DNA of 8,344 nucleotides from EX4484-2 sp964592095 (GTDB taxonomy: Archaea; Altiarchaeota; Altiarchaeia; IMC4; QMZM01), in contig CAZQER010000049.1 in the NCBI GenBank assembly GCA_964592095.1, positions 1 through 8,344 on the forward strand, in the 5' to 3' direction. Position 1 is the stretch's first letter; each line of letters starts with the position of its first letter. The translations under genes and the position numbers were made by a program. Positions 1 through 7,319 of this stretch are shown piece by piece. The notes beneath the pieces were generated by a model, which saw nothing but the letters and a program-made list of their open reading frames with translations, ran no database searches and was not told where the DNA came from.

Positions 1-551
1 CTGATAATTCTGATACCTCAAATGCATGTAATGGTGATTCCGTATGCGAGGTAAAAAATATATATGCTACTGGAAATATCAGTATATCGGATGGGAATCC
101 CCAGCAATTCAGACTGAATGTCAGCGGTAAGATTCTTGCAACAACACCTCTGGACTCCGATCCCGATAATACTGTTGTTACGAAGGGGTATTTGGATGCG
201 CAGGTGGGAGACACTTCAGTATTTGTGGTAGCTGATGGTGGAGGTAAAAAGCATACTGCCATGACAGTGACTTGTCCCTCTGGTAAGAAGATTAAAAGAT
301 GCGTTGCCGCTATGGATTCAATTTATCAAAGTACTGCTAGAAGAGATGCAATAGATATGGCTCATAATGGTTTTTCTTTTAAGCCGGACAATTGCTGGTG
401 TGAATCTGGTTGGTTCTGTTATTGCTGCAGGAATGTAGATGCATCCACTAGAAAATTGTGTTGGTGTAATGATATGCCATTGAATGTTGCTTCTTATACA
501 TTCAAATCTGCCTCGGGATATTACGGAGCAGTAGTTGTTGAATGCAGATAA
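1..551 (+). CDS. Surface/fibre-like protein with Cys-rich C-terminus (5' partial)
   Basis: The reading frame is open from the left edge (first full codon at base 3) to a TAA at 549-551, so this is the 3' part of a longer gene; a TTG at 192 is internal and not a credible start. The visible part is about 182 residues. The first half is Asp/Asn/Ser/Thr-rich and contains SDPDNTVVTKGYLDAQV, which resembles the (V/A)TKxYVD motif recurring in phage tail-fibre stalks and in bacterial and archaeal surface proteins. From base 270 onward there is a compact domain with about ten cysteines, including CWC, CYCC and CWC clusters, ending in ECR just before the stop. I infer an exported, disulphide-stabilised or metal-binding tip domain. 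No membrane anchor is visible in this part. Family assignment is by motif resemblance only; a prophage or pilus-tip origin is possible. Confidence 0.65.
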   Translation, partial: DNSDTSNACNGDSVCEVKNIYATGNISISDGNPQQFRLNVSGKILATTPLDSDPDNTVVTKGYLDAQVGDTSVFVVADGGGKKHTAMTVTCPSGKKIKRCVAAMDSIYQSTARRDAIDMAHNGFSFKPDNCWCESGWFCYCCRNVDASTRKLCWCNDMPLNVASYTFKSASGYYGAVVVECR

Positions 552-831
552 AATTATAAAACATGCCAACTTATTATAAGATTCTTACCCATCATTTTAA
601 TCAAGCTATTACGTTTTAATTTTCATAACAGCAAAATCAATTTCCTTAAATCTTTTTGAATATCTCTAAATTTCAATTAATTATATAGAAAAGAATAGAA
701 TAAATAAAAATGTGTATAGCAGAACTATTAACTCTTTACAATTTTATAAAATTATTTTTTGTTTCAAATGACCAAATCTCGTTTCAATTTCAATGTCTTT
801 TAATAGTGGAATCGCTAATTAATTACACCAA
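552..831. other. AT-rich intergenic region
   Basis: A gap of 280 bases with no credible coding frame. It holds a T-rich run (about 613-626, TTTTAATTTT) that could end transcription of the upstream gene, and a TATA-like box close to the downstream gene (listed separately). I see no repeat or structured RNA. Confidence 0.5.
798..805 (+). promoter_or_regulatory. Candidate TATA box for the radical SAM gene
   Basis: TTTTAATA is centred about 30 bases before the ATG at 832, with a second AT-rich stretch (TTAATTAA) about 10 bases before it. There is no Shine-Dalgarno sequence in front of the ATG. This spacing fits an archaeal leaderless or near-leaderless transcript, but the region is so AT-rich that a chance match is possible. 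Confidence 0.35.
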
Positions 832-1587
832 ATGACAAAGATAAACTTTGCTGGGATTGTTGATCATTCAACAGTGGATTATCCGGAAAAGATATGTGCC
901 GTTGTTTATCTATGCGGTTGCCCATACAGATGTCCATGGTGTCAGAATAAAGATTTGGTATTGATTAATGAGGAGAATTGTAGAATAACAGATATTGATG
1001 AGATAATAAAACAACTCGGGGATAATTTCCTTATAAGTGCTGTTTGTGTTACTGGTGGTGAGCCATTAATGCAAAAGGAGACTTTAAAACTTCTGGATAG
1101 AATCAAGGTGGAGACAGAACTCTTATTAAAAATAGATAACAACGGGTATTTTCCAGATAGATTGAAAACGGCATTAAAATATCTGGATTTTTTTACTATA
1201 GATGTGAAAGCACCCTTAGATAAAAGATATGGTAAGGTTGTTGGTTTAGAAAATAATTGGGAGAATATTGTTAAAAGGATTATTAAGAGTTTAAATATAC
1301 TGAAGGATTGGAGTAATAGAAAAGAGGCAAGAACAACCATCGTTCCCGGATTAATTGACAAAAAGGAGGATATAGTTGAAATTGCAAAGATTGTTAATGA
1401 TTTCTGTTTTGATTATTATACGCTTCAGCAATTCAGACCAGAGAATACATTAGACCCAAGTTATGAAGAAATAAATAGTCCAAATCTGGAAGTAATGCAA
1501 GAACTTGGGAAGACTGCAAAAATGTATTTACCAAATACAGAGGTTAGAATTGTTACACAGGAGAATGGTTTTGAGAAGATAAAATAG
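832..1587 (+). CDS. Radical SAM activating protein (anaerobic NrdG2-like)
   Basis: A 251-residue radical SAM protein. The cluster-binding motif CX3CX2C is Cys30-Cys34-Cys37 in the setting GCPYRCPWCQN, and a Gly-Gly-Glu-Pro motif for S-adenosylmethionine binding is at 75-78. The N-terminus (NFAGIVDHSTVDYPEKI) and length match the family usually annotated as anaerobic ribonucleoside-triphosphate reductase activating protein, which uses a 4Fe-4S cluster and S-adenosylmethionine to put a glycyl radical on a partner enzyme. No auxiliary cluster domain is present. No nrdD or other glycyl-radical enzyme is nearby, so the partner is unknown, and archaeal members may activate other enzymes. An extra Cys28 precedes the motif. 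The start at 832 has no Shine-Dalgarno but gives the expected family N-terminus. Confidence is high for radical SAM and moderate for the NrdG role. Confidence 0.85.
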   Translation: MTKINFAGIVDHSTVDYPEKICAVVYLCGCPYRCPWCQNKDLVLINEENCRITDIDEIIKQLGDNFLISAVCVTGGEPLMQKETLKLLDRIKVETELLLKIDNNGYFPDRLKTALKYLDFFTIDVKAPLDKRYGKVVGLENNWENIVKRIIKSLNILKDWSNRKEARTTIVPGLIDKKEDIVEIAKIVNDFCFDYYTLQQFRPENTLDPSYEEINSPNLEVMQELGKTAKMYLPNTEVRIVTQENGFEKIK

Positions 1588-1628
1588 AACGGAAAATTTC
1601 ATTCTTCATTCTTATATATTAATACAAG

Positions 1629-3869
1629 ATGTATGTAACACATCCTTTTATAAAGAAGGAATCTATAAAACTCAGAAGATATCAGGAGGCTGTTGTTTCT
1701 AGAGCAATCGGTGCAAACACATTAGTAGTGTTACCTACAGGTCTTGGTAAGACCATAATAGCAGCAATGGTATCGGCCCATAGATTGTATAAATTTCCAA
1801 AATCAAAGATTTTGTTTCTTGCACCAACAAGACCCTTAGCAATACAGCATAAAAATACATTTGATAATATCATAACAATTGATGAGTCTGTTGTTCTGAC
1901 TGGAAGGGACCCAATAAAGAAGAGGGTTGATTTGTGGAAAGAAAATAGAATGATATTTGCTACACCACAAACTATAGAGAATGATATAATAAGGGGTCTG
2001 GATTTGTCTGATGTTTCTCTTATAATATTCGATGAGTGTCATAGGTGTGTTGGTAATTATTCATATGTTCATATAGCAGAGGAATATATGAAGAGGGCAA
2101 AAAATCCATTAATTATGGGTCTAACTGCATCCCCCAGTAGTGATAAGGAGACTGTAAAAGAAATATCAAAGAACCTATTTATAGAGCAGATTGAGGCAAA
2201 AACAGAACATGATAGAGATGTAAAGGAATATATAAAACAGATAGAAACGGAATGGATAAAGGTTGAATTGCCAAAGGATTTTATGAAGGTAAAGAAACTC
2301 ATAGAGGATTTATTAAGAGAGGAGTTGAAGGAACTTAAGAAAAGGGGTTATCTTGAGAGTGCAGATTTGAAAAAAATAAATACCAAAACATTATTGAAAA
2401 CACAATCTGAAATAAGAAAGGAGATTACTCAAGGAATTGATTCATACATGGAGGCTTCTATTGTTGCCTCTGCAATAAAGATTAATCATGCATTAGAACT
2501 TCTTGAAACACAGGGTATATATTCACTGGATGCGTATCTTACAAGACTACAGAAACAGAGGTCAAAGGCAATAAAGAAGCTTTTCTCTGATGTTAGGATG
2601 AGAATGCTCGTGAAGATGGTTCATGACCTAAGGGTTCTTGGTGTTGACCATCCAAAACTTGATAAACTTGCAGAGATTGTAAAGAAATACGAAGATAAGA
2701 AGGTATTAATATTTACACAATACAGGGATTCTGTGGATAGGATTATAGAAAAATTGAATGAAAACGATATTCTTGCTCACGAATTTGTTGGTCAGGCATC
2801 ACGAGATGAAAAAAAGGGTATGACACAGAAGGAACAGGTAAAAATTCTTGAGAATTTCAAGAAAGGTAAATACAATGCGCTTGTTGCAACATCGGTTGCC
2901 GAGGAAGGGATTGATATCCCAAAGGTTGACCTTGTAATATTTTATGAACCTGTCCCATCAGAGATAAGGTCGATTCAGAGGAGAGGAAGGACTGGAAGAA
3001 CTGCAGCTGGAAAGGTGGCAATTTTAATGACAAAGAAGACAAGGGATGAGGGCTATTATTGGGCTGCTATTCACAAAGAACGGAAGATGAGAAGTATTGT
3101 CAGGGAGATGAAGGGTGAATTTGAACCATCAATGCCACCAATTGATGAGAATCAGAGGATACTGTCAGAATTTACATTTGAGAAGATAGGGAAGAAGGAT
3201 ACGGAAATAGAGGGCAGGGATTTGAAGAAAGCAGAGGTGAGGATGTATGTAGATGTCAGAGAAAGAAACACAGAGATTCTTATGAAACTAAAGGACAGAG
3301 TTAAGATTAATTTTATAAACCTTCCAATTGGTGATTTTATTCTTAGTGATAGGATGGTTGTCGAAAGAAAAACTCAGGAAGATTTTCTCAGTTCTATCAT
3401 AGACAATAGACTTTTTAATCAGGCGAAGGATATGTCAGAGAATTTTGATATACCCTTGCTTATCATAGAGGGTAATAATGATATATATTCATTGAGAAAT
3501 ATTCATCCAAATGCTATAAGGGCAGCAATTGCATCACTTGCAATAGATTTTGGAATATCCATAATATATACAAAAGATGAAAAAGATACTGCTGATTTTC
3601 TATACCAGATAGCAAAGAGGGAACAGATAGATGAGGGAAGGGAGATAAGGCTCAGGGGTGAGAAAAAGCCTCCGCTCCTGAAGGAGAGACAACGCTATAT
3701 AATAGAGTCATTACCAAATGTTTCTTCAATACTTGCCAAGAGGCTTCTGAACAGATTTGGTAGTGTTGAGAATGTAATAAATGCATCCAAGGATGAACTG
3801 ATGAGTATTGAAGGAATAGGTAAAAAGAAGGCAGAGGAGATAAGAAAGGTAATTGAAAGTAAATATTAG
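1629..3869 (+). CDS. hef: Hef (FANCM/XPF-type) helicase-nuclease
   Basis: A 746-residue, full-length archaeal Hef, the FANCM/XPF homologue that remodels and cleaves stalled replication forks and branched DNA. The N-terminal superfamily 2 helicase has Walker A LPTGLGKT at 35-42, a DECH Walker B at 135-138, TAS at 166-168 and motif VI QRRGRTGR at 450-457. Between the two RecA lobes (about 175-350) lies the Hef-type helical insert, including an ALELLETQG segment. The C-terminal nuclease has DVRE at 542-545, GDF at 568-570 and ERKX3D from Glu579 to Asp585, so the active site looks intact. Tandem helix-hairpin-helix motifs occupy 695-742. The start gives a THPFIKKESIKLRRYQ N-terminus like other Hef proteins. 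A Walker B Cys where many homologues have Ala is a tolerated variation. The gene lies 41 bases after the radical SAM gene, with an AT-rich element just before its ATG. Confidence 0.97.
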   Translation: MYVTHPFIKKESIKLRRYQEAVVSRAIGANTLVVLPTGLGKTIIAAMVSAHRLYKFPKSKILFLAPTRPLAIQHKNTFDNIITIDESVVLTGRDPIKKRVDLWKENRMIFATPQTIENDIIRGLDLSDVSLIIFDECHRCVGNYSYVHIAEEYMKRAKNPLIMGLTASPSSDKETVKEISKNLFIEQIEAKTEHDRDVKEYIKQIETEWIKVELPKDFMKVKKLIEDLLREELKELKKRGYLESADLKKINTKTLLKTQSEIRKEITQGIDSYMEASIVASAIKINHALELLETQGIYSLDAYLTRLQKQRSKAIKKLFSDVRMRMLVKMVHDLRVLGVDHPKLDKLAEIVKKYEDKKVLIFTQYRDSVDRIIEKLNENDILAHEFVGQASRDEKKGMTQKEQVKILENFKKGKYNALVATSVAEEGIDIPKVDLVIFYEPVPSEIRSIQRRGRTGRTAAGKVAILMTKKTRDEGYYWAAIHKERKMRSIVREMKGEFEPSMPPIDENQRILSEFTFEKIGKKDTEIEGRDLKKAEVRMYVDVRERNTEILMKLKDRVKINFINLPIGDFILSDRMVVERKTQEDFLSSIIDNRLFNQAKDMSENFDIPLLIIEGNNDIYSLRNIHPNAIRAAIASLAIDFGISIIYTKDEKDTADFLYQIAKREQIDEGREIRLRGEKKPPLLKERQRYIIESLPNVSSILAKRLLNRFGSVENVINASKDELMSIEGIGKKKAEEIRKVIESKY

Positions 3870-3873
3870 ATTA

Positions 3874-3880
3874 TTTAAAT
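3874..3880 (+). promoter_or_regulatory. TATA box of the 5S rRNA gene
   Basis: TTTAAAT is centred 24 bases before the predicted 5' end of 5S rRNA, the usual archaeal TATA-to-start spacing, and a further AT-rich stretch (3891-3900) abuts the start. It lies just after the hef stop codon (3867-3869), so 5S has its own promoter. Confidence 0.6.
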
Positions 3881-3900
3881 CCAAAATTCGTTATATTATA

Positions 3901-4019
3901 TGGTCAACGGCCACGGCGGACAGGAAACACCCGTTCCCGTTCCGAACACGGAAGTTAAGCTGTCCAGCGATCCAGATGGTACTGCTTAACAAGCGGGAAG
4001 TCTGGGACGCTGTTGACCA
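3901..4019 (+). rRNA. rrf: 5S ribosomal RNA
   Basis: About 119 nt with the characteristic 5S layout. The terminal helix I pairs TGGTCAACGG at the 5' end with the 3' end CTGTTGACCA (one G-T pair near its base). Internal hallmarks are CCCGTTCCCGTTCCGAACAC followed by GGAAGTTAAGC (loop B and helix III) and a GGTACTG stretch after helix III. No 16S or 23S sequence is present, so this 5S is detached from the main rRNA operon, as in a number of archaea. Exact ends are set by helix I and could differ by one or two bases. Confidence 0.96.
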
Positions 4020-4040
4020 TTTTCATCTTTTTCTTTTTCT
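4020..4040 (+). terminator. T-rich terminator after 5S rRNA
   Basis: Immediately after helix I of 5S the + strand is almost entirely T with a few C. Archaeal RNA polymerase stops at such T-tracts without needing a hairpin, so this probably ends the 5S transcript. It also lies in the 5' region of the next gene. Confidence 0.55.
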
Positions 4041-4054
4041 TATAGATAGAAAGA

Positions 4055-4789
4055 ATGGAAATTCCGAAATCTCATCCAAGATATGAATCCCTGAAGCAGA
4101 GACATCTCCTTTTGGATGGTATCAGGGACGGTTATGTTACAGAGGCTGGATTAATAGCACATGGAAGGGGTGAGGCGTTTGACTATATATTCAAAGAAAG
4201 AACATTACCAGAGGCCTACAGTGCTGAAAAGGCCGGTGTTGCATTATTATTGTTATCCCAAAATCCAGTAATATCAGTCAATGGTAATGTTGCAGCATTG
4301 GTATCTAAGGAGATTGTAGAATTGGCAAAGATTATTAACACAAAAATAGAGGTGAATCTCTTCTACAGAACACCGGAAAGGGAAAAAATGATTGAGAGGA
4401 TTTTAAAGAACAACGGTGCTGAGAAGGTATATGGTATTGGTAAAAAAATAAAGATTCATGGTCTAAAATCCAACAGAGGTTATGTTGATCCAGAGGGCAT
4501 TTATAAGGCAGACACGGTTCTTGTTTCACTTGAGGATGGGGACAGAACAGAGGCATTAATTTCAATGAAAAAGAATGTAATTGCAATAGATTTAAATCCA
4601 TTTTCAAGGACATCACAAAAGGCTGATATAACCATAGTTGATAACATCTCCAGAGCAATTCCAAATATGATTAAAATTGCAAATGACCTTAAGGATACTA
4701 AAAAGTACATATTAAAAAGGATAATAAATGAATTCAACAATAAAGCAAATCTTGATAAAACAATGAGAAGGATAAGATTCAATATTTAA
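4055..4789 (+). CDS. 4-phosphopantoate--beta-alanine ligase (phosphopantothenate synthetase)
   Basis: A 244-residue archaeal phosphopantothenate synthetase. The family joins 4-phosphopantoate to beta-alanine with ATP, giving 4'-phosphopantothenate in the archaeal route to coenzyme A, which replaces the bacterial pantothenate synthetase and kinase steps. The whole length matches the family: IPKSHPRY at 3-10, LIAHGRGEAFDY at 33-44, NPVISVNGNVAAL at 70-82, NLFYRT at 101-106, LEDGDRTEAL at 159-168 and IDLNPFSRT at 178-186. It is soluble, with no signal peptide or membrane segment. The ATG at 4055 gives the expected family N-terminus and lies only 35 bases after 5S rRNA, so it either reads through from the 5S promoter or has a promoter inside the 5S gene. 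No other CoA gene is in the window. Confidence 0.95.
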   Translation: MEIPKSHPRYESLKQRHLLLDGIRDGYVTEAGLIAHGRGEAFDYIFKERTLPEAYSAEKAGVALLLLSQNPVISVNGNVAALVSKEIVELAKIINTKIEVNLFYRTPEREKMIERILKNNGAEKVYGIGKKIKIHGLKSNRGYVDPEGIYKADTVLVSLEDGDRTEALISMKKNVIAIDLNPFSRTSQKADITIVDNISRAIPNMIKIANDLKDTKKYILKRIINEFNNKANLDKTMRRIRFNI

Positions 4790-4790
4790 T
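4783..4790 (+). promoter_or_regulatory. Candidate TATA box for tRNA-Cys
   Basis: TATTTAAT overlaps the stop codon of the upstream ligase gene and is centred about 32 bases before the tRNA, which would give a leader of a few bases. A second AT-rich box (TTTTAAATA, 4804-4812) is too close to the tRNA to act as its TATA box. Confidence 0.4.
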
Positions 4791-4818
4791 CACTTAATTA
4801 CAATTTTAAATACACAAT

Positions 4819-4892
4819 GCAGGGGTAGCCAAGTCCGGTAAGGCAGTCGGCTGCAGACCGACGATTCGGGGGTTCAAATCCCTCCCCCTGCT
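4819..4892 (+). tRNA. tRNA-Cys: tRNA-Cys (anticodon GCA)
   Basis: A full cloverleaf of 74 nt. The acceptor arm pairs GCAGGGG (4819-4825) with CCCCTGC (4885-4891). The anticodon stem GTCGG/CCGAC encloses loop CTGCAGA (4851-4857), with GCA at 4853-4855. The T arm is GGGGG-TTCAAAT-CCCTC with one G-T pair, and the D arm is GCC/GGC. The discriminator at 4892 is T (U73), the known identity base for tRNA-Cys. CCA is not encoded and must be added afterwards. No intron is present. It sits between two protein genes on the same strand. Confidence 0.98.
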
Positions 4893-4944
4893 CTCCTTAC
4901 CCAATCAAAATCAAATACTTCTACAATTACATATAAATTCGGTA

Positions 4945-5571
4945 ATGATGAAAATAGATATACACACACACTCAAGTTACTCTGATGGTTATAACACGCC
5001 AAAGGAGATGGTTAAATATGCAAAAAAGATTGGTCTTGATGGTATAGCCATTACTGACCATAATGAAATAAAGGGTTCTCTGAACGCTATGAAATATGCA
5101 TCAGATGACTTTAAGGTAATTCCCGGTATAGAGGTGTCTGCAAAGGAGGGACATATCATCTGTCTTGGCATAGAGGAGGTTTTTGAAACATATACTCCAG
5201 CAGATGAGGTTATAGAGAGGGTGCATGAACTTGGTGGGGTCGCAATAGCTGCCCATCCATATGATAGATTCAGAAGAGGGGTTGGTGATTTGATATTCAA
5301 ATTGGGTTTTGATGCAGTAGAGCTTTATAATGGGCACACACTCTTGACATATAAAAGTACAAAGGATATCATAGAAAAGATAGAATTGCCTGTTACTGGA
5401 GGCAGTGATGCACATATAGCAGAGGATATAGGATGCGTATTTATTGAGGTAGATGATGATATTATAAATTCTATAAAACACGGTAATGTGAAGGTTGTAT
5501 CAAACATAAAAAGATTCAGAATCATTAAAAATTTTTTGAAATATAGATTAAGGTTAAACTCATTGCTTTAA
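4945..5571 (+). CDS. PHP-domain metal-dependent phosphoesterase
   Basis: A 208-residue stand-alone PHP (polymerase and histidinol phosphatase) protein. All metal-binding motifs are present: HTHSSYSDG with His7, His9 and Asp14; TDHNE with Asp38 and His39; PGIEVS with Glu63; His70 in GHI; AHPY with His104; and GSDAH with Asp155 and His157. The family binds two or three metal ions and hydrolyses phosphate esters or nucleic-acid ends. The physiological substrate of such short archaeal PHP proteins is not set by sequence. No polymerase or other domain is attached, and no signal peptide is seen. The start is one of two adjacent ATG codons (4945 or 4948); the second gives the tighter family N-terminus MKIDIHTH. 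The 3' end overlaps the convergent gene by 12 bases. Confidence 0.92.
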   Translation: MMKIDIHTHSSYSDGYNTPKEMVKYAKKIGLDGIAITDHNEIKGSLNAMKYASDDFKVIPGIEVSAKEGHIICLGIEEVFETYTPADEVIERVHELGGVAIAAHPYDRFRRGVGDLIFKLGFDAVELYNGHTLLTYKSTKDIIEKIELPVTGGSDAHIAEDIGCVFIEVDDDIINSIKHGNVKVVSNIKRFRIIKNFLKYRLRLNSLL

Positions 5572-7179
5572 TTCCAATTTTTTCTCACCACCATCCCATT
5601 TAAAGATCGTATATGGTAATACCCTCCCCCTTTTGATTTTATATTCTAAAATTACATGTTCATTGGGATTTAATACACCTATGTTCCATATAAGTTTTTC
5701 TCCTTTTCGGATTACACCGGCAGTCATAATGTTTAACTCTGAATGTTCCTCTATTTTATCTTCTATAACACAATCCCTTAATTTCCTCTTTGTTTTATTT
5801 TTTACAATTATCCTAACAACATCATTATCAATGGTTTTGGTTACCTCAACATCCCCCATAGCAATAAAACGACTATAAAGGATATAACAGATATAACAGA
5901 TAATTATCAAAGATATGAATAGGAATATTAATAAAAAAATATCAATCTTTATACCCCTTGATGGTTTAGTGCATAATGTTTTATCAATAATTATTTTTGT
6001 GGTTTTTTCATCAATCTTCGTATTATTGTGATATAGAATTGCAATTATCTGTAATGATTCAACAGATTTCTTAAACATATCAGATGATGTATTAAATTGA
6101 AACTCAATAGAATTTATAGAATCTGGATTAACAATACTTGTATTCCTCGTTTTCATATAGAGGATATCATCATTTTCATTTATTATTTTTAATTCTAATA
6201 GACCTTTATGACTCCTCTTTCTACTTAATACATCTACCTTAATTGATATTTTATCTCCTGGACAGTATTTTCTGCCTATCCTGTCTGTTATTATCTCTGC
6301 TATACCAAAATTACCCTTATAGACCGGTAATATCGGCTCACCATTTATATATGCTGTAGATATATAAATTGTCTCTTTTGGTTTTATGATTTTTGGTTCA
6401 TAATAAAGGATAACTGCAGAATCACCAAGAATTGAAACTGATGGATTTATATTATAGTACCAATCACTCCTCATACTTCTCTTCCAGTTGGAAACTATAA
6501 GTCTGTCGGGATATGTAATGTCATCACCCTCTAGAATACCCGTCGCAATAACAGATGGGTTATCTACCTTATTATATGCCTTCCAGTATCTAAAATTTAA
6601 TTTTGAGTCATGGTACTCACTCTCATATGATTTCAAACCATCACCTGGAATGTATATTGGAGCACCATCATTCTCACCAAGCATGGTATCAAGATGTATT
6701 CTAACACCAAATGTTATTTCTTCATCATTGAGATTTGTTGCCTTTATTATAATCTTAGTTCCGTTATCAATTGCCTCAAGAATTTGCTCTACAATTATAT
6801 TCTCTGGAAGATACCATTTTGTAGAAATTTTTTCATCATCAACACGAGGTGATTCCGTAGTGTATAAATCAAGAAAATTACCACCATCTTTACTTATTAC
6901 ATCTGGATTTATTGAGTTTGAATATGTTTTATTTCCCACCATCAGGGTGATGAATGTTCCTCTCCATGGGAATGGATACGAAAATGTTAGTTTTTTGAAT
7001 TTGCTATTGTATAAACCGCCTATGGAGAATGTGCCTATATTCTCACAATTTTCTACAAGGATATGCACACCTTTAGAATAATTTTTTACCTCTATAGCCT
7101 TTGGATTTAGATAAACCGCTCCAGAATTAACAAAAAGAATTCCCATAAGAATGAAAGATATTATAGCCCTTCTAAGCAT
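5560..7179 (-). CDS. Secreted/membrane-anchored protein of unknown function
   Basis: A 539-residue protein I do not recognise by name. Residues 1-22 form a signal peptide or N-terminal anchor (LRRAIISFILMGILFVNSGA). Residues 23 to about 407 are a beta-rich, presumably extracytoplasmic region with several Asn-X-Ser/Thr sites. At 158-181 it carries a striking conserved-looking stretch, GVRIHLDTMLGENDGAP followed by IYIPGDG. One transmembrane helix spans about 414-435. The last 100 residues (441-539) resemble a DUF11-like or immunoglobulin-like fold, with DCVIEDKI early and GVLNPNEHVILEYKI late; if the signal peptide is cleaved this domain would face the cytoplasm, which is unusual for that fold. 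Stop is TGA at 5560-5562. No Shine-Dalgarno precedes the ATG. Two 9-base tandem copies of GATATAACA (5881-5898) fall in the membrane segment and encode its repeated ICY. An envelope role is inferred. Confidence 0.8.
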   Translation of the reverse strand: MLRRAIISFILMGILFVNSGAVYLNPKAIEVKNYSKGVHILVENCENIGTFSIGGLYNSKFKKLTFSYPFPWRGTFITLMVGNKTYSNSINPDVISKDGGNFLDLYTTESPRVDDEKISTKWYLPENIIVEQILEAIDNGTKIIIKATNLNDEEITFGVRIHLDTMLGENDGAPIYIPGDGLKSYESEYHDSKLNFRYWKAYNKVDNPSVIATGILEGDDITYPDRLIVSNWKRSMRSDWYYNINPSVSILGDSAVILYYEPKIIKPKETIYISTAYINGEPILPVYKGNFGIAEIITDRIGRKYCPGDKISIKVDVLSRKRSHKGLLELKIINENDDILYMKTRNTSIVNPDSINSIEFQFNTSSDMFKKSVESLQIIAILYHNNTKIDEKTTKIIIDKTLCTKPSRGIKIDIFLLIFLFISLIIICYICYILYSRFIAMGDVEVTKTIDNDVVRIIVKNKTKRKLRDCVIEDKIEEHSELNIMTAGVIRKGEKLIWNIGVLNPNEHVILEYKIKRGRVLPYTIFKWDGGEKKLELKQ

Positions 7180-7210
7180 TTTTAAATCAATATAATACTA
7201 TGTTTTTCTG

Positions 7211-7219
7211 TTAAATAAA
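7211..7219 (-). promoter_or_regulatory. Candidate TATA box for the membrane-protein gene
   Basis: On the - strand TTTATTTAA lies about 36 bases before the ATG at 7179, giving a predicted leader of roughly ten bases. A second AT-rich box (TATTATATT, 7189-7197) sits about 14 bases before the ATG, as in several neighbouring genes. Confidence 0.35.
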
Positions 7220-7280
7220 ACAACAATTGATGCCTATCAGACTAAAGTTAATTTTTATCAATAGGGAATCCAACAATAAT

Positions 7281-7319
7281 TCCAAGTGAAAATTTGGAGA
7301 AATTTCGCAGGAATTTCTC
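7281..7319. repeat. Two adjacent inverted repeats bordering the cassette-like region
   Basis: GAGAAATT (7297-7304) and AATTTCTC (7312-7319) form a perfect 8-bp stem around a 7-base loop TCGCAGG. Just left of it, TCCAA (7281-7285) pairs with TTGGA (7294-7298) around 8 bases; the two structures overlap by two bases and may be alternatives. The larger hairpin abuts the GC-rich segment starting near 7320, at the junction between the AT-rich chromosome and the cassette-like region. It could be a transcription-related structure or an insertion boundary. Confidence 0.6.

Noticed and set aside
3853..4086. 77-codon + strand open frame
   Set aside because: It covers the 5S rRNA gene and overlaps both the hef end and the ligase start; the RNA gene explains the sequence.
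5881..5898. Two tandem copies of GATATAACA as a regulatory repeat
   Set aside because: They lie within the coding sequence for the transmembrane helix and are explained by a repeated ICY in low-complexity hydrophobic sequence.
6488..7081. 197-codon + strand open frame
   Set aside because: It is the opposite-strand shadow of the membrane-protein gene, which has a signal peptide, membrane helix and coherent domain layout.
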